Shown: one piece after another, positions 21,043-32,680 of the stretch | Layout: each line of letters begins with the position of its first letter | Position numbering within the stretch: position 1 is the first letter of the stretch | NCBI GenBank assembly: GCA_033558025.1 | Contig: JAUCEF010000016.1 | Span: 3,906,001-3,970,000 of the forward strand | Direction: 5' to 3' | DNA from: Phytophthora sp. 'mugwort' | Taxonomy: Eukaryota > Oomycota > Peronosporomycetes > Peronosporales > Peronosporaceae | Length of the DNA stretch: 64,000 nt | Program-made: the position numbers and the translations under genes | The notes under the pieces: generated by a model | What the model was told of the DNA's origin: nothing | Seen by the model: the letters and a program-made list of their open reading frames with translations, nothing else | Database searches by the model: none

Positions 21043-22524
21043 GTGGCCACGTTGAAGTTGACGGGCCTTCGATATTTTTCACCGGTTCCTGACACCTATA
21101 TGACGGTGTTTGGGCAGCAAAGACGTGTACAAGTGCTCTGTAATCTGCGATCGTCACTGAGAGCTGCATCGCACAGTAGTCGAGTACATTTACGTCACCT
21201 TTGTAGGCTAGACAGCCACTCTGCCTTCATTAAAGGCAGCGGCAGCGATGCCAACGCGGTTCCGCTATACTTGCGCCGCGCTGAAGATAGGAATGAAAAT
21301 CACCGACAGTAACGTCACCTCCTTACGCTGAGCGAGTTAGAAAAAGATGTATACGGACACCGCCGCGCAGCATTGGCACCTCCTCACTGTGAATTCGCTT
21401 ACTATCCGGATATGATATGAACACAGGACAGTGTTAGATCTTAGCCGCAAATAGAGAGAAGAAGGTAGTCTATTTAACTATGCTGCAAATAGCGCTCCAT
21501 TATCATACGGTAGATCCGGCCAAACTACATGTACTGGACGAAAATCACCAAATGTCGGAAGTCGCTGGGCAAGTGGCGGTCCTGAAGATTGAAGGAAGCA
21601 CAGCGAGATATATTAATAACGGTACAGGTACTAACGGGGCCATCATGACAAGCTTCTTTAGTGTCGCGCTCTGCGACTGCGTCCCAAGCCGATACGAAGG
21701 AATTTTGGGTAATCACACATAGATGGCTGTTCCTAGCGGTGATGCTGACGTCGTAAGGTGCGTAATCACCTCCTTCGAAGCCGTATGCTTCATGAGAGCC
21801 CTCCCTCCCCCCCCGCCTTCGAGGCCATACGCTTCATGAGAGCCTTCGCGTCACCTACAAGCTAGTGTTCCGATGCAAGAAGTGCCCGTCGCGTGGCAGC
21901 CTGTCGGTGGTACCTCGTCAAGGGCATATTCCATGCTAATACAAGGGCTATTGCTGTCGTCTACACAAGCTTTACCTCGCAAACGTCATGTTCCCCTCGT
22001 TTTTGTCCCACGGGGCAGTTTCCTCGAATCTCTAATATACGCTCAGGTTTTATTGCGACGCTGTCGACAGTTCACTGATTTATTCTATCCAAATAACTCG
22101 CTTCAAAAGTTCACCTATACCTTCCATATCCAATAGCCAGCGTCATGTCGTGCAGCGGGAGAAAAATAACGGTCCTGGCTTTGACGCACATGCGTGCACC
22201 TTGTCGTCGGGTCGCGGCGCTTCCCGTGCGCCATACATTGCACCATACAGTACAACGGAGGATTCAGCGCGCGCGGGGAGAGAGTTGGTTGCCTTGGCTC
22301 AGCTCACCGTGCTTTCAGTTCCGTTCCTCTCGTGCGTGGAGGTTAGCGGGTATTCCTTGATCCCAGGCATTCCGCACTCAGCACCGCGCACAGACACACT
22401 ACACTTTACTGTATTACAGTCTGTAAAGGGATTCGCTGGAGCTGACTGGATTTGCGCGAGGGTCAGCCGCTCAGTTTAAGATACAAAGAAAGTCTCGGGG
22501 AACCCTCCTCCTCTTATATCAGTC
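21043..22524. other. Intergenic region upstream of the cellulose synthase gene
   Basis: No gene was recognised. A 28-base direct repeat (core TACGCTTCATGAGAGCC / TATGCTTCATGAGAGCC) lies at about 21775-21806 and 21820-21850, separated by a C-rich run. The last 250 bases should hold the promoter of the CesA gene. Confidence 0.5.
22308..22326 (+). promoter_or_regulatory. Possible core promoter of the CesA gene
   Basis: GCTCACCGTGCTTTCAG loosely follows the oomycete initiator plus flanking region. It lies about 200 bases before the start codon at 22525. Weak. Confidence 0.25.
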
Positions 22525-25500
22525 ATGGCCAATCGCGGACTCGGCGCGCTGCCCGAAGACGCTCAGTACAGCCAGACGCCTCTCTCGGGTGCGCAGTATC
22601 ACGAACAGCTCTCGTCGGCGGCGGGTCCTGGCAAGAAGCTGCTGTCACAGGCCACAATGGACGTGCAGAACACCATCAACGAGTTGACCAAGGTCAAGGA
22701 CCATGAAGAGCTGGGCAAGATCACGGTGCACGGATGGATGCACAAGCAGGGAAGCCGCAAGTTCAAAGGCCCCGTGGCCAAGAGCTGGCGCAAGCGTTAC
22801 TTTGCGCTCGAAGGTGCGAAAATGTACTACTTCCACAGCGACGTGGACTGCCGCAAGTACTTTAACTCACGCAATGGGGAGCTCGTCGTGGGTGCCATCG
22901 ACCTGCGTGACGCCTTTAAGCTCGAGCAGAGCGAGCGACTCGATCTGCCCGCCAGGGGCATCGTCATCCACACGCGGCACCGCGCGTGGCTCGTGTGTCC
23001 TGAGACGGACCAGGACTTCACCATGTGGTTCGACGCCTTAGAGTTCACTGTCATGTCGGCGGGATCCGGCAACGTCGTCAAGCGAGACCTGCCCAATGTC
23101 CGCGTATACGAAATGAAGGGCCGCTCCAGCTACCGTTTCTGGTACGTTATCTTTGTCATCACGGCGCTTATTGAGCTGGCCGGCATCGTGCTCTGGTTCC
23201 CATTGGGTATCGAACCCTGCGACGTCAAGTACAGGACGGATACATGTGAGGAGATTCAACTGCTGTACGCCGACACACTTCAGTGCGGGGAGAAACCCTT
23301 TAATGGCATGTGGGACCCTCCGCAGTGGTATCACTGGTCTGCAGGCATTGAGACTGTGCGGTGCTTTAAGGAGCCCTACATCGGCGACTGGGTTGCGTAC
23401 TTCCTCTTCTACCTGGCTGAATTTATCAGCATCTCGCTCGGGTTCCTGTACTACCTCGGAATGTGGAAACCTGTTCGTCGTGGTGCTCGCTATTTGCGTG
23501 ACTTCGAGCCGCATTTCCCCCCGGAGAAGGTATGGCAAGATGTTTTTGTAGCTTTTTTGTGCTGGAAATGGCCGAATTCCTGACGACGATTGTTTTATAT
23601 GTGTGTGTTGCAGTGGCCGACGGTGGACATCCTGCTTTGTCACTACGCTGAGCCGGCGGAGGACACGATTGCCACACTGGAGAAGATCATGAACCTCGAC
23701 TATCCGCCGCACCTGTTTCACGTGTGGATCTGTGACGATGGTTACTGCAAGTCCAAGTGGGAGTCTGGTGCTCAAGTGCCCAAGGTCAGCGTCAACTACG
23801 GCGTGATTGAGGAAGCTGGTGATGTCCGTCACGAGGTCGCACAGTTCATGTACGACCGCGTATGCGAATCCTACGAGCTGGAAGTGGACGAGTGGCGTAA
23901 GGAGCATACGACGGTGAAGATGCCCACTAACGCCAATCCGCGTATCGTGCAACGCACGGACTGCGCTGTCGGCTCTGTGCGTGACGACTACCACTATCAT
24001 GGTCTGCCCAAGCTGACGTTCGTCGGCCGTATCAAGCCGCCTGTCCACCACTCAAAGGCCGGTAACATTAACAATGTGCTGTACAACGAAGGTGCTTGCG
24101 GCCGCTACGCTATCATTCTGGATAACGATATGAAGCCGCATGAGATGTTTATCCAGGCGACTCTGCCGTTTTTCTTCGACGCCCCCCAGAACTCCAAGAT
24201 CACTCGTTGCTGTGCTCCTGGCTGTGGTGACATCGGTAAGATCTGTTGTGCTCTGTGCCAGGCCGCCGGTGTCCCGGAGGCTCAGATCATGTACTGCTCG
24301 AAGGATTGCTACAATTCTTCGGGTCACGTTAAGTCGAGTGTCCATCGCCGTCAGACCCAGAACACAATGTCAGAGCGCATGATGTGCGCTAGCTGTGGCA
24401 GCAAGATTAACCAGAATAAGGGACTGTGCCGCAAGTGCAACCGTGCTGTGAGCCGACGTAACAGCAACCAGTTCGTGGGTGTTTCGGCTGATGACTACTC
24501 GGACCACGTCTCGGTTAACCAGGTTGGCTACGTACAGACGCCGCAGTACTTCGAGGACTGCCTGCAGCTGCGTCTTGGTGACCCATGCGGGCACCGTAAC
24601 TCGACGTTCTTCGATTCGGCGCAGACTGGCATGGATGGTTACGACTGCGCTTCATTTGCTGGTACTAACGCTATCTTCCGTCGTGAAGCCCTGGACTCGG
24701 TATGTGGTATTCAGTACGGCTCACTAACTGAGGATGCCTACACGGGCAAGATGATGGTGGATAAGGGATGGAAGGGTTACTACTTCCGTAAAGATCTCGA
24801 AGGTGAAGAGGCTGACCGTATTCGTCTTGCCGAGGGTGCTGTGCCCGAGTCTGTGGCTGCTGCTTTGGCGCAACGTAAGCGTTGGGCCAAGGGCAACTTC
24901 CAGATTTTCCTGCGTAACAAGAAGAGCCTGGTAGACCCCGAATGGACCCCACCGCAGGTGGAGCTACCACCGAAGCGCAAAATTAACAAGTTCATGCGCT
25001 GGGTGTTCTTCATGAACCTGACGGTGTACCCGATCGGCTCGTTCCCGGCCATCTTCTTCTTCTACATTACGGGCTACTTCCTGTACACTGGCCAAGCACC
25101 GATCTACACGTCTGGTCTGCGTCTGCTTATGGCTCTGGTGCCCAAGATTGTCGCGCAAAGTATTCTGTCGGCTTTGTCGAACCGTACCGTTGACAACGAC
25201 GATGTGCTGCGTAGTCAGCAAACGTGGTTCTCGTATGCTTTCGTGCACGTCATGGCTGTATTTGAGACCATATACTGGAAGTTCACCGGCAAGGAGGCTA
25301 CGTGGGCTAACACGGGTGCTCTGGGCGGCAACAGCATTATGGAGCTGCCGAATCTGCTTGTGTTCTTGGCTATGGTTTTCGGTATGATATGGGATACGGT
25401 GCGCTACTTCGCGGGCTACAACAACGCGGCCACGACGCATGGTACTCCACTGTACTTCGCGTCATTGTTCCTGGGAGGGTTCTTGGCTAGTCAGCTGGGC

Positions 25501-25659
25501 CCCATGGTGCGTATGAGCTTGCAGACGTACTTCGGCTGGAGTCACAAGAGTTTGACGGATCAGGGCAACATCGTGGGCAGCTTCTCGCTCGCCTTTGTGC
25601 TCATTATCCTTTGTATTTGGGTGTACGTCGAGACGCCCAATCACTCCATCTTTGGGTAA
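22525..25659 (+). CDS. CesA: Cellulose synthase catalytic subunit with N-terminal PH domain
   Basis: A membrane glycosyltransferase (family 2) that polymerises UDP-glucose into cellulose for the oomycete wall. Exons 22525-23529 and 23614-25659 with an 84 bp GT..AG intron give 1,016 residues. A PH domain spans about 66-176, then two membrane segments (about 203-226 and 283-305). The cytosolic catalytic part has DD at 376-377 (ICDDGYCK), DND at 505-507, TED at 707-709 and QRKRW at 755-759. Multiple C-terminal helices follow from about 790. The N-terminal PH domain is known in oomycete CesA1, CesA2 and CesA4 types; which one this is cannot be decided here. Between DND and TED, residues 534-610 form a cysteine-rich insert with a MYND-like pattern (YCSKDC) and a CxxC...CxxC pair. 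It looks intact, with a Kozak-like start (TCAGTCATGGCC). Confidence 0.93.
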
Positions 25660-28118
25660 GTGTTCGCTAGTAGAGACGGAGGCAAGAGAGTGCTGTGTCT
25701 CCGTTTGAAATACGTCTAGCTGGCACTGTTTTGCATGCATTTAGGACGTGATTGTTTCATATCACTTGGTGGCGGTGCAGCGCGTCAGAATGTCGCTCCG
25801 AGCCGGACTTTAAGAGAATATACAGATCGTGGATAGTACCCACGCTTCGTGAGGAATTTCCCAATTTTAACCTCAGTCACTGCGATTTAAGAAAAATAGA
25901 TATCAACGCTACAAATTGTAATGGTTTTTCTGATCGCTGACCTCAGTAACTGTAAGTGGTTAGAATAGCATTACAAGTATTACTTTAATCCCTATTTGAA
26001 AAAAAAATCTCATTCATTAGTCATTTTGCGCAGGAACTTTTTTTTTTAAGAAGCAGGGACGATACTATTTTATATTACTAGCCAAGCTTAATGTTACTAC
26101 TCATCTATTGATTTGACCAGGAAAGTTGCTATTGCCACAATTTGAACAAAATCTCCCCCTTCATTGCTTCGCAACATCTCTTGTCGACTCGACTGTCCAT
26201 TTGTATGTCCCTTCATCGGATCAAACGACCAAGTTTGTCATTGACCGATTGGCAGATGCCTGAACGATGCTACGTAAGTATAATGTATTAAACCAGATTA
26301 TCGTATTGTTGAGACAGGCTCGTGCAAATTGTACGGCAAAATTACTCAAGTTTTTCATCGGTCATCACGCCATAAGACACGAATCTTGCCGACGGATGTA
26401 TAACATGCTAAGGTGCTGCCTCGTTCGCACCCAGTTGTGTATTATCTGGGGGTTGTCAATTTGCCAGAAATTCAACGTGCGAATGAAGCGCTTTCGGGGC
26501 CCTTCCGGAACCACTGTGAACAAGACCGAGCTTTTTGGCAACGTTGACCGTTAGATCTTGCAGCTTCAATTGTTGTAGCAGTTCGACAGCGGTGTAAATT
26601 TTGTACCGAAGTGAGGGTCGTTGGGACCGTTCAGAGGGTGCTGGCCGAGAACCCAGGCATGTTCAAGAAAGGTCGTTCAGAATCATCAGGTCACTCACTT
26701 TGAAGTCAGGGTTTAGTCAGCCCTTCGGCGGTTTTGGTTACCAGCAAAAGTACTTGATGTCGAGCAAGTACATGACACGAATGGGCTGTGCCGTCTCACG
26801 CATATCGTAAGCCCTTATACTGTGTGCGAGCTTAGAAGAAGCAGGTCACGAACATGGCGCTGCGGATGCAGTGCGCCGCGAGAAGAAACAAGCTCGCCAA
26901 AAGATTCATCGCGTGCTAGCCGAGGAGAGAATGGCTGGCCGATGCGGACGAGATGCTGGTAGGCAAGCAACAGCAGCTGCTGGGGTCACCGTTTGCAGCT
27001 CAGTGATATGAACGCTCGAAGTCTTTTAAAAGGGTCAACAAGATTCATTCCTCGCTTCGTCAACACCGAGACTTACCAACCCAGCAATGAAGTTCTCGGA
27101 GCACTGGCTCCGTACACCGTATAAAATCAACCGTTGGAATGCCATGGATCCTACAATATAGGGGATTATTGAAATGGACAAATCCAGAGCACAAAATGGG
27201 GTTAATTGTGCTTTTACTAGAAGACGGTAATGAGGTGCCCGCGAAGCAGGCCGCTAGGTGGGCTCAGCAACGAGATCCCCAGCTAAAGGACCTGTTGCCG
27301 CTACACGGAGGCTGCTTTTCTGTTGCGGGGGTCTGTGTGGGGGGGTGGCAACCCACTGTAGACTAACAAATAGGTCTGTCCATACTTACATGCTTTTTGT
27401 GCAATCTAACGTTCCAACCTTCCCATCGCGATTATCACGAAAGCACCGTCAGAATGGACAAAAATGTAATCATGGAAGGCCTCTAGTTAGAGCATACGTG
27501 GGTTTGCACACCCTAAGTGAGGGAGACCCTACAGGGTCCCTCAACCCCGCAATGTAGAAACCGCGGCAATCAACTGAGCTTGTGCAACTGCCAGGTCAAA
27601 TCATACGCCAATGCTGCGATGAGATGTACGTAAACATACATTCAAATATCGAGATGGGTCAGGTCAGACTGTCTACTGTACCTGTATTGGAACTTCTTAG
27701 GATGTCTGAAAGTAGAAATCCTGTTCTACTATGACTAGATCGTCCCCCCTCTCGATCTGCTGGCTCGATACTTCGGGCTTCACGGTGGGCACTCCACTAA
27801 GGGCTCGTGGGCCCGTAGATAAAGTCCTGGGTTAATTAGTGACTGACCTGGTCGTTGTGGCATGCGGCGCTTGCTCCTTAACGACCAGGGGCTAACCTAA
27901 CCCATCGGTCCCGTGGCCCGCTGCGGCATCGATTCAACGTGGTCGTCTGGATTCACCTTCAATGTCACGTCTGATGATTTCGTGTTGTCGGGGAGGCATA
28001 CTTTGCTCCATGCCAAGGACACGCACATAGAGTCTATGATATAGGTAGATTTTACTTTTATTACTTATTAATACCGTACCTCGTATGTTTTTATTCTTAA
28101 CTGGGCATCTATACAGTA
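25660..28118. other. Long intergenic stretch
   Basis: No gene was recognised. A frame near 26825-27000 encodes a charged, coiled-coil-like piece (VRREKKQARQKIHRVLAEER) that could be a scrap of a coding exon or of an element. A possible hairpin with CCTGGTCGTT and AACGACCAGG arms lies at 27847-27892. Otherwise nothing is seen. Confidence 0.4.
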
Positions 28119-29494
28119 CAGTCCGCGACAGTGGTATATGAACACCATCGGTCACTCCAATTTGTTTTTATCAAATTGTGTTTTCATTCGCTGAAATTAC
28201 CCTGGATTATAACGAATTGCAAGATTTATCGATTGCACCAACTTTTGATACTGAATTCCACCTGGTTTTGAAAAACGATGAGAAACATTACTTCACGAGG
28301 TGCGACACAATATATGAACATGACTTCCACATGACCGAAACATTTGTTTTTAAGCATTATGGATGCGATTCGCGCGTTGCTAATACGAAATATATGCTCC
28401 CGGACGTACTGATACCCGGATACAGCGTTGCGCATTGATAGGGTCAGATCTGTGAGCGTCTTGGGAGGAATTGCAGCCCATGCCGCCAAAACCGCTTTCT
28501 TCAGCTCGTCTTTTGTGTTCTACTGCTTCATGCCTTCATAAACTTGCTGGGTCATGATGCCCCATAGATTCGCAATAGAATTGAGGTCTGGGGACAAAGC
28601 TGGCCAGTCCATAACGTCGATTCCTTGGGCCTGAAGCCAGTTCATCGTGTAGCGGGATTTGTGGATGGCCGCATTGTCTTGTTAAAAAATATGGTTTTCC
28701 GCATCGATGAACGGTTGTAAATGCGTGTGTAGGGTGCTCAAATACTTGACGGAGTCTTGGTTGCCATCCACGAACCTCAATTCAGACTTGGTATCCGCAC
28801 GAAATGCTCCCCAAATCATGACACCACCGTCACCAGTATGATGGCGTCAAGTCGGTGTGCCAGCTCACCGAATTGATCACGCGCTGAATCATATACACGC
28901 TGTGCACCAACTTGAGCTTCTCTTTCACATTTTTTGCGGACAAACGAAGCACGGAACACAGCGCATGATATGCCGCTTCTCACGCGCAGTCACTTTCGAC
29001 ACGCTTCCAAGCCGTTTCTTGGGCTGAAAATTGGCAGGCGTCATCAACACCATAACACATTCTGCCGGCGCTGCCAGAGCGTATGAGCACCTGTGCGATG
29101 CCCCGGACCGAAAAACCGCGCAGTTAGAGCGTCCGAATTGACCCGCGTTCTTTGTCGGACAGATGCGAAGCTCGTGCCATTGAAAAGTGGCGTCACGATT
29201 GGTGGGATAGCAGTCTGTATAGTAAACACATTAACAACGCGTGGCGAGGGTTGTGGATCAAAAATTACACAAACTTTCCGCAAACCCGAAGTTGTGTTCA
29301 TATATTGTGTCGCACCTCGTGAAGTAATGTTTCTCATCGTTTTTCAAAACCAGGTGGAATTCAGTATCAAAATTTATGCAATCGACAGATCTTGCAATTC
29401 GTTATAATCCAGGGTAATTTCAGCGAATGAAAACACAATTTGATAAAAAGAATTGGAGAGACCGATGGTGATCATATACCACTGTTGCGGACTG
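28119..29494 (-). mobile_element. Decayed Tc1/mariner element with about 200-bp TIRs
   Basis: Inverted ends begin CAGTCCGCGACAGTGGTAT (left) and CAGTCCGCAACAGTGGTAT (right, read inward). They match with few changes for about 200 bases (28119-28322 against 29494-29300). Both ends are flanked by TA (28117-28118 and 29495-29496). Between them the minus strand carries the C-terminal half of a Tc1-type transposase. Confidence 0.85.
28430..29060 (-). pseudogene. Tc1-like transposase remnant
   Basis: On the minus strand, blocks in several frames read QDNAAIHKSRYTMNWLQ, DWPALSPDLNSIANLWG and AAWAAIPPKTLTDL. These are the conserved second aspartate, the SPDLN block and the C-terminal end of Tc1-type transposases. 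Frame breaks and stops separate them, and the DNA-binding half is not evident. It lies inside the long TIRs of the element at 28119-29494. Confidence 0.75.
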
Positions 29495-29655
29495 TACATA
29501 CTCATTTTTTGTTGCTCAACTTTTCAAAAGGATTGTTTAGAATACCGGTATTAGAATATCAACAGGTGCTTTTATGCTAAAAGGAGAAAAATATGAGCAC
29601 TTTTGAGAAATCTAAAATTGAAGAGAATGCACGAGGCATGGTTGCGCACAGCTGG

Positions 29656-31190
29656 TGCAGAAAGTCTGCACGTCCCTGAGCCGACCTTCGCTGCTGCCTC
29701 TCTTTCCCGCTCTTTTCCAGTGGTTTGCATGCAGCGCACAAATTGACAGAACCGGGGGCCACAGAAAGTCTGCACCCACCCCAATTATACTAGTTTTAGT
29801 ATGGTGTCGATCATCGAACTGAACACCTACCTACTATCTAGTGCAACCTCCTGTCGCCGCCCTACCAGATTCCAGCCTAGCGGGCATGGAGTAAATCACC
29901 TTCTGCACGGTTTCAACGGGGATGTTGTACCAGATTGTCGATAGTTTCACGCGGAGGTCGTCAAGGTTTGTTGCAGGAGTGTTGTGAAGCTCGGCCTTCA
30001 TGATGCCCCAGAGATTTTCGATGGGTTTAAGTCCGGGCTTTGAGGAGGGTGACCCATGCAGTCGAGCTTCAGCTCCTTCAGATACGCTGCTGTGGCCTTG
30101 GCGCGATGAGCTGGGGCGCCATCTTGAACAAAACGGGTAGTCGGCAGCTTTAGAAGCTCGCGGGTCAGAGAAATTTCAGCAGCCAACATGCTGCGGTAGT
30201 AGGCCCCGTTCACGGAGCTGTCGCAGAAGTGCATGGTGCCCACCCCATTGTGCGATATCGAGCTCCCGACCATGAGTGTCTTGCGGCTCGACTTGAAGGT
30301 GGGCACAGTGGACTTCTCGTTGAAGGCCTCGTTAGACTGGCGCCAGACGGACACCCTGCCGGTGGTGCCGTCGAGCTCAACGGATGCTTCGTCGGAGAAG
30401 AGAACGTTTTCCCAATCCTCAGCTTCCATATTCTTCCACTTGGTGGCGTATGACACGCGCTTTCGACGGTGCACCGCTGACAGGAAGGACTTCTTTCTCG
30501 CCGACCGGCCGTGCAAACCAGAGCCGCGGATGCGCGACCTGATTGTCGATTCGCTAACCTCCGTTCCCGTTTCAGCAGACACTGCATCGGCGATTGAAGC
30601 TGCTGAATCGAAGCGGTTTTTCTCTACAGTGCGAACGATCTTGCGACCCATGCGATCGTCAATCAGTTGAGGGCAGCCGGAGCGCTCAGCACTTAAGGAA
30701 TGACCCCGCATGTTGTGACGCTTGATGATTGATTTTACGCTTGGTAAGGGCATCATTAACTCCTTGCTGATCTTGCCGTAGCTGAGCCCAGCAGCCTTCT
30801 TTGCGACACAGCGACGTCGCAGCTCAAGCGGGCACTCTTTGTCCCTGAAACAGAGCACACACAGTTAGTAGCTTGCTTCATCCCGCACTTGAGTCATGAA
30901 CACTTACCCCATCGCCAGCGCGCCACCCCGGAAATGAAGGAAGCGCACTTTGTGGTCCATACTAAAACTCGTATAATTTTGGTGGGTGCAGACTTTCTGT
31001 GGCCCCCGGTTCTGTCAATTTGCGCGCTACATGCAAACACTGGAAAAGAGCGGGAAAGAGAGGCAGCAGCGAACGCGCAAGAGCATACCGCACCCGCAAA
31101 ACAAACCGCACTCCAATCCGACGAGTACAGCCAACACAGTATAAAAAAACCTGAGGTCGGCTCAGGGGGGTGCAGACTTTCTGCACCCGC
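29656..31190 (-). mobile_element. Tc1/mariner element with asymmetric long TIRs
   Basis: Ends start CAGCTGGTGCAGAAAGTC (left, about 29656) and CAGCGGGTGCAGAAAGTC (right, read inward, about 31190). The inverted similarity continues to 29815 on the left and 30959 on the right, and includes a block around CCCCCGGTTCTGTCAATTTG. The right arm is about 80 bases longer, so the left arm has probably lost that piece. TA flanks the right end; the left flank reads CA and may have mutated. A Tc1-type transposase lies between. Confidence 0.75.
29887..30858 (-). pseudogene. Tc1-like transposase, broken by a late frameshift
   Basis: The frame from ATG 30858 runs 286 codons. It starts with a helix-turn-helix region (ELRRRCVAKKAAGLSYGKI), then a second one, then the catalytic blocks LFSDEASVELDG (first Asp) and VQDGAPAHRAKA (second Asp), then QSPDLNP. 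Directly after QSPDLNP a one-base loss shifts the frame and a stop follows at 29998-30000. The remaining C-terminus (ENLWGIMKAEL onward, to about 29887) is readable in the next frame. The last catalytic region is therefore cut off. Only one obvious break suggests fairly recent activity. Confidence 0.8.
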
Positions 31191-31439
31191 TGTACTTACT
31201 ACTAATGTATCCAACTCTGACAACCACTATTATACTACATGTACCAGTAAAACACTGTACGCGCACGTATATGTCAGGGCTTGCACTGAGCTAGTTTACG
31301 GCGTAATCGGCACCTCAATGTCTGCAGAGCGCAGCGCGGCCGGGCTCCGTCGTCGACGAGCACTGCTCGTCGTCCGGGATGGGGTCACATCTCCTGGGAT
31401 CTGAACTTGTGGTTGCCAAAATGTATGTTATGCAAAGTC

Positions 31440-31468
31440 TTTATCTTCACTCACTCGGCAATTTACTC
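31440..31468 (+). promoter_or_regulatory. Conserved initiator-like element of the first GH12 gene
   Basis: The block CTTCACTCACTCGGCAATTT, about 35-55 bases before the start codon, recurs almost unchanged before the second GH12 gene (TCTCACTCCACTCGGCAATT at about 32630). The TCACTC core and downstream AATTY fit an oomycete initiator with its flanking region. Confidence 0.5.
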
Positions 31469-31498
31469 CTCCGTTCCGACACCGAAACGCCCCTGACG

Positions 31499-32221
31499 AT
31501 GAAGTTCTTGATCCCTGTTACCTTCGCCCTTGCCGTTGTAGCTACGTCTGCCGATGCCCAGAAGTACTGCGGCCGTGACGACCTCAAGGTGGTCGGAGAC
31601 TACACCGTGTACAACAACCTGTGGGGCCAGGACAACGACAAGGCTGGCGGACAGTGCACTGAGGTGACCGGCAGCACCAGCACATCCGTATCATGGAAGA
31701 CAAGTTTCAACTGGGCTGGAGACAACTGGCAAGTCAAGTCGTACGCTAATGCTGCGCTCAAGTTCAGCCCGAAGCAAATCTCGGCCATCACGTCGATCCC
31801 TACGACGATGGAGTACACATACACGTATGATACCCACATCATTGCCAATGTCGCCTACGACCTATTCACCAGTTCTACGGAGGGCGGTGAGATCGAATAT
31901 GAACTGATGGTGTGGCTGGCTGCTCTGGGCGGTCCATGGCCTCTGACCGACAGCGGCAAGCCAATCAAGACGGTAAACATCGGGGGGGTCGAGTTCGATC
32001 TTTTCCAGGGGATGAACAAGAAGGTCAAGGTGTTTTCTTACGTCGCTAAGAACACCGCTTACAAGTTCTCGGCTGACCTGAAGAAGTTCTTCACCGAGCT
32101 TCCTGCTAACAACGCGCTGCCCGAGACGCAGTATCTGTTAAAGCTGGAGGCCGGCACGGAGCCCTTCCAGGGCAAGAACGGCGAGATGATCGTGAAGACG
32201 TACGCGACCAAAGTCAATTAA
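31499..32221 (+). CDS. Secreted GH12 endoglucanase/xyloglucanase-like protein, copy 1
   Basis: A 240-residue protein of glycoside hydrolase family 12, which cuts xyloglucan and related beta-1,4-glucans in host walls. Residues 1-20 are a signal peptide ending in ADA. GH12 landmarks are VYNNLWGQ (37-44), FNWAGDNWQVKSY (70-82), and the two catalytic glutamates E135 in YELMVWLAALGG and E221 in AGTEPFQG. Their positions match those of the known Phytophthora xyloglucanase XEG1 (E136/E222), but overall sequence differs, so it is a paralogue or relative. The ATG at 31499 is chosen over an upstream in-frame start because the signal peptide begins there. It is followed by a second and a broken third copy in the same direction. 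Confidence 0.9.
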   Translation: MKFLIPVTFALAVVATSADAQKYCGRDDLKVVGDYTVYNNLWGQDNDKAGGQCTEVTGSTSTSVSWKTSFNWAGDNWQVKSYANAALKFSPKQISAITSIPTTMEYTYTYDTHIIANVAYDLFTSSTEGGEIEYELMVWLAALGGPWPLTDSGKPIKTVNIGGVEFDLFQGMNKKVKVFSYVAKNTAYKFSADLKKFFTELPANNALPETQYLLKLEAGTEPFQGKNGEMIVKTYATKVN

Positions 32222-32629
32222 GCTTTGAACGATCACAAGCGACGTTTCTATTGCAACTATACTGTAGATCATATCCAGTGTAGTAGGATTCTCCCCGCCA
32301 GTATTGAGACGTTAGCGATATTCAATCAAAATTTTCCTACTTGTAACTTTTTGTGGCATGTATCCTTCGATCTCTTCGTCACCGGCGAGGGGTTCGCGTT
32401 CGCGTTGCAGAGCTGCTGGCTGGATACTGCGACATCAAGCTACAGTACTCCCAGATGGCTGCGACACATACCCGGTCGAAATAGGTAGCATACGGGGATA
32501 CAGTAGCGTGACAGAGATTGCTTACATTTGATGCTTACGTTTTGCGAACGTACGGCAGGCTTACTTTCGGGATGGGACCAAAAGCCGCGTGAGATTCCGG
32601 CTCCTATGATAGTCGTGCACTCAGTCGAT

Positions 32630-32656
32630 CTCACTCCACTCGGCAATTCGCTTCAA
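32630..32656 (+). promoter_or_regulatory. Conserved initiator-like element of the second GH12 gene
   Basis: ATCTCACTCCACTCGGCAAT, about 30-50 bases before the start codon, matches the element before the first copy. Conservation outside coding sequence supports a core promoter role. Confidence 0.5.
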
Positions 32657-32680
32657 GCATCCACAACCAGCTCCAATACA

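Noticed and set aside
25650..25670. GGGTAAGTG at the end of the CesA gene as a donor for a further exon
   Set aside because: The TAA within it ends the frame after a normal-looking C-terminus, and no continuing exon was recognised downstream.
27847..27892. Hairpin CCTGGTCGTT...AACGACCAGG as a terminator or RNA gene
   Set aside because: Ten-base arms with a loop of over 20 bases, no neighbouring gene and no T-run; chance or an old element end is equally likely.
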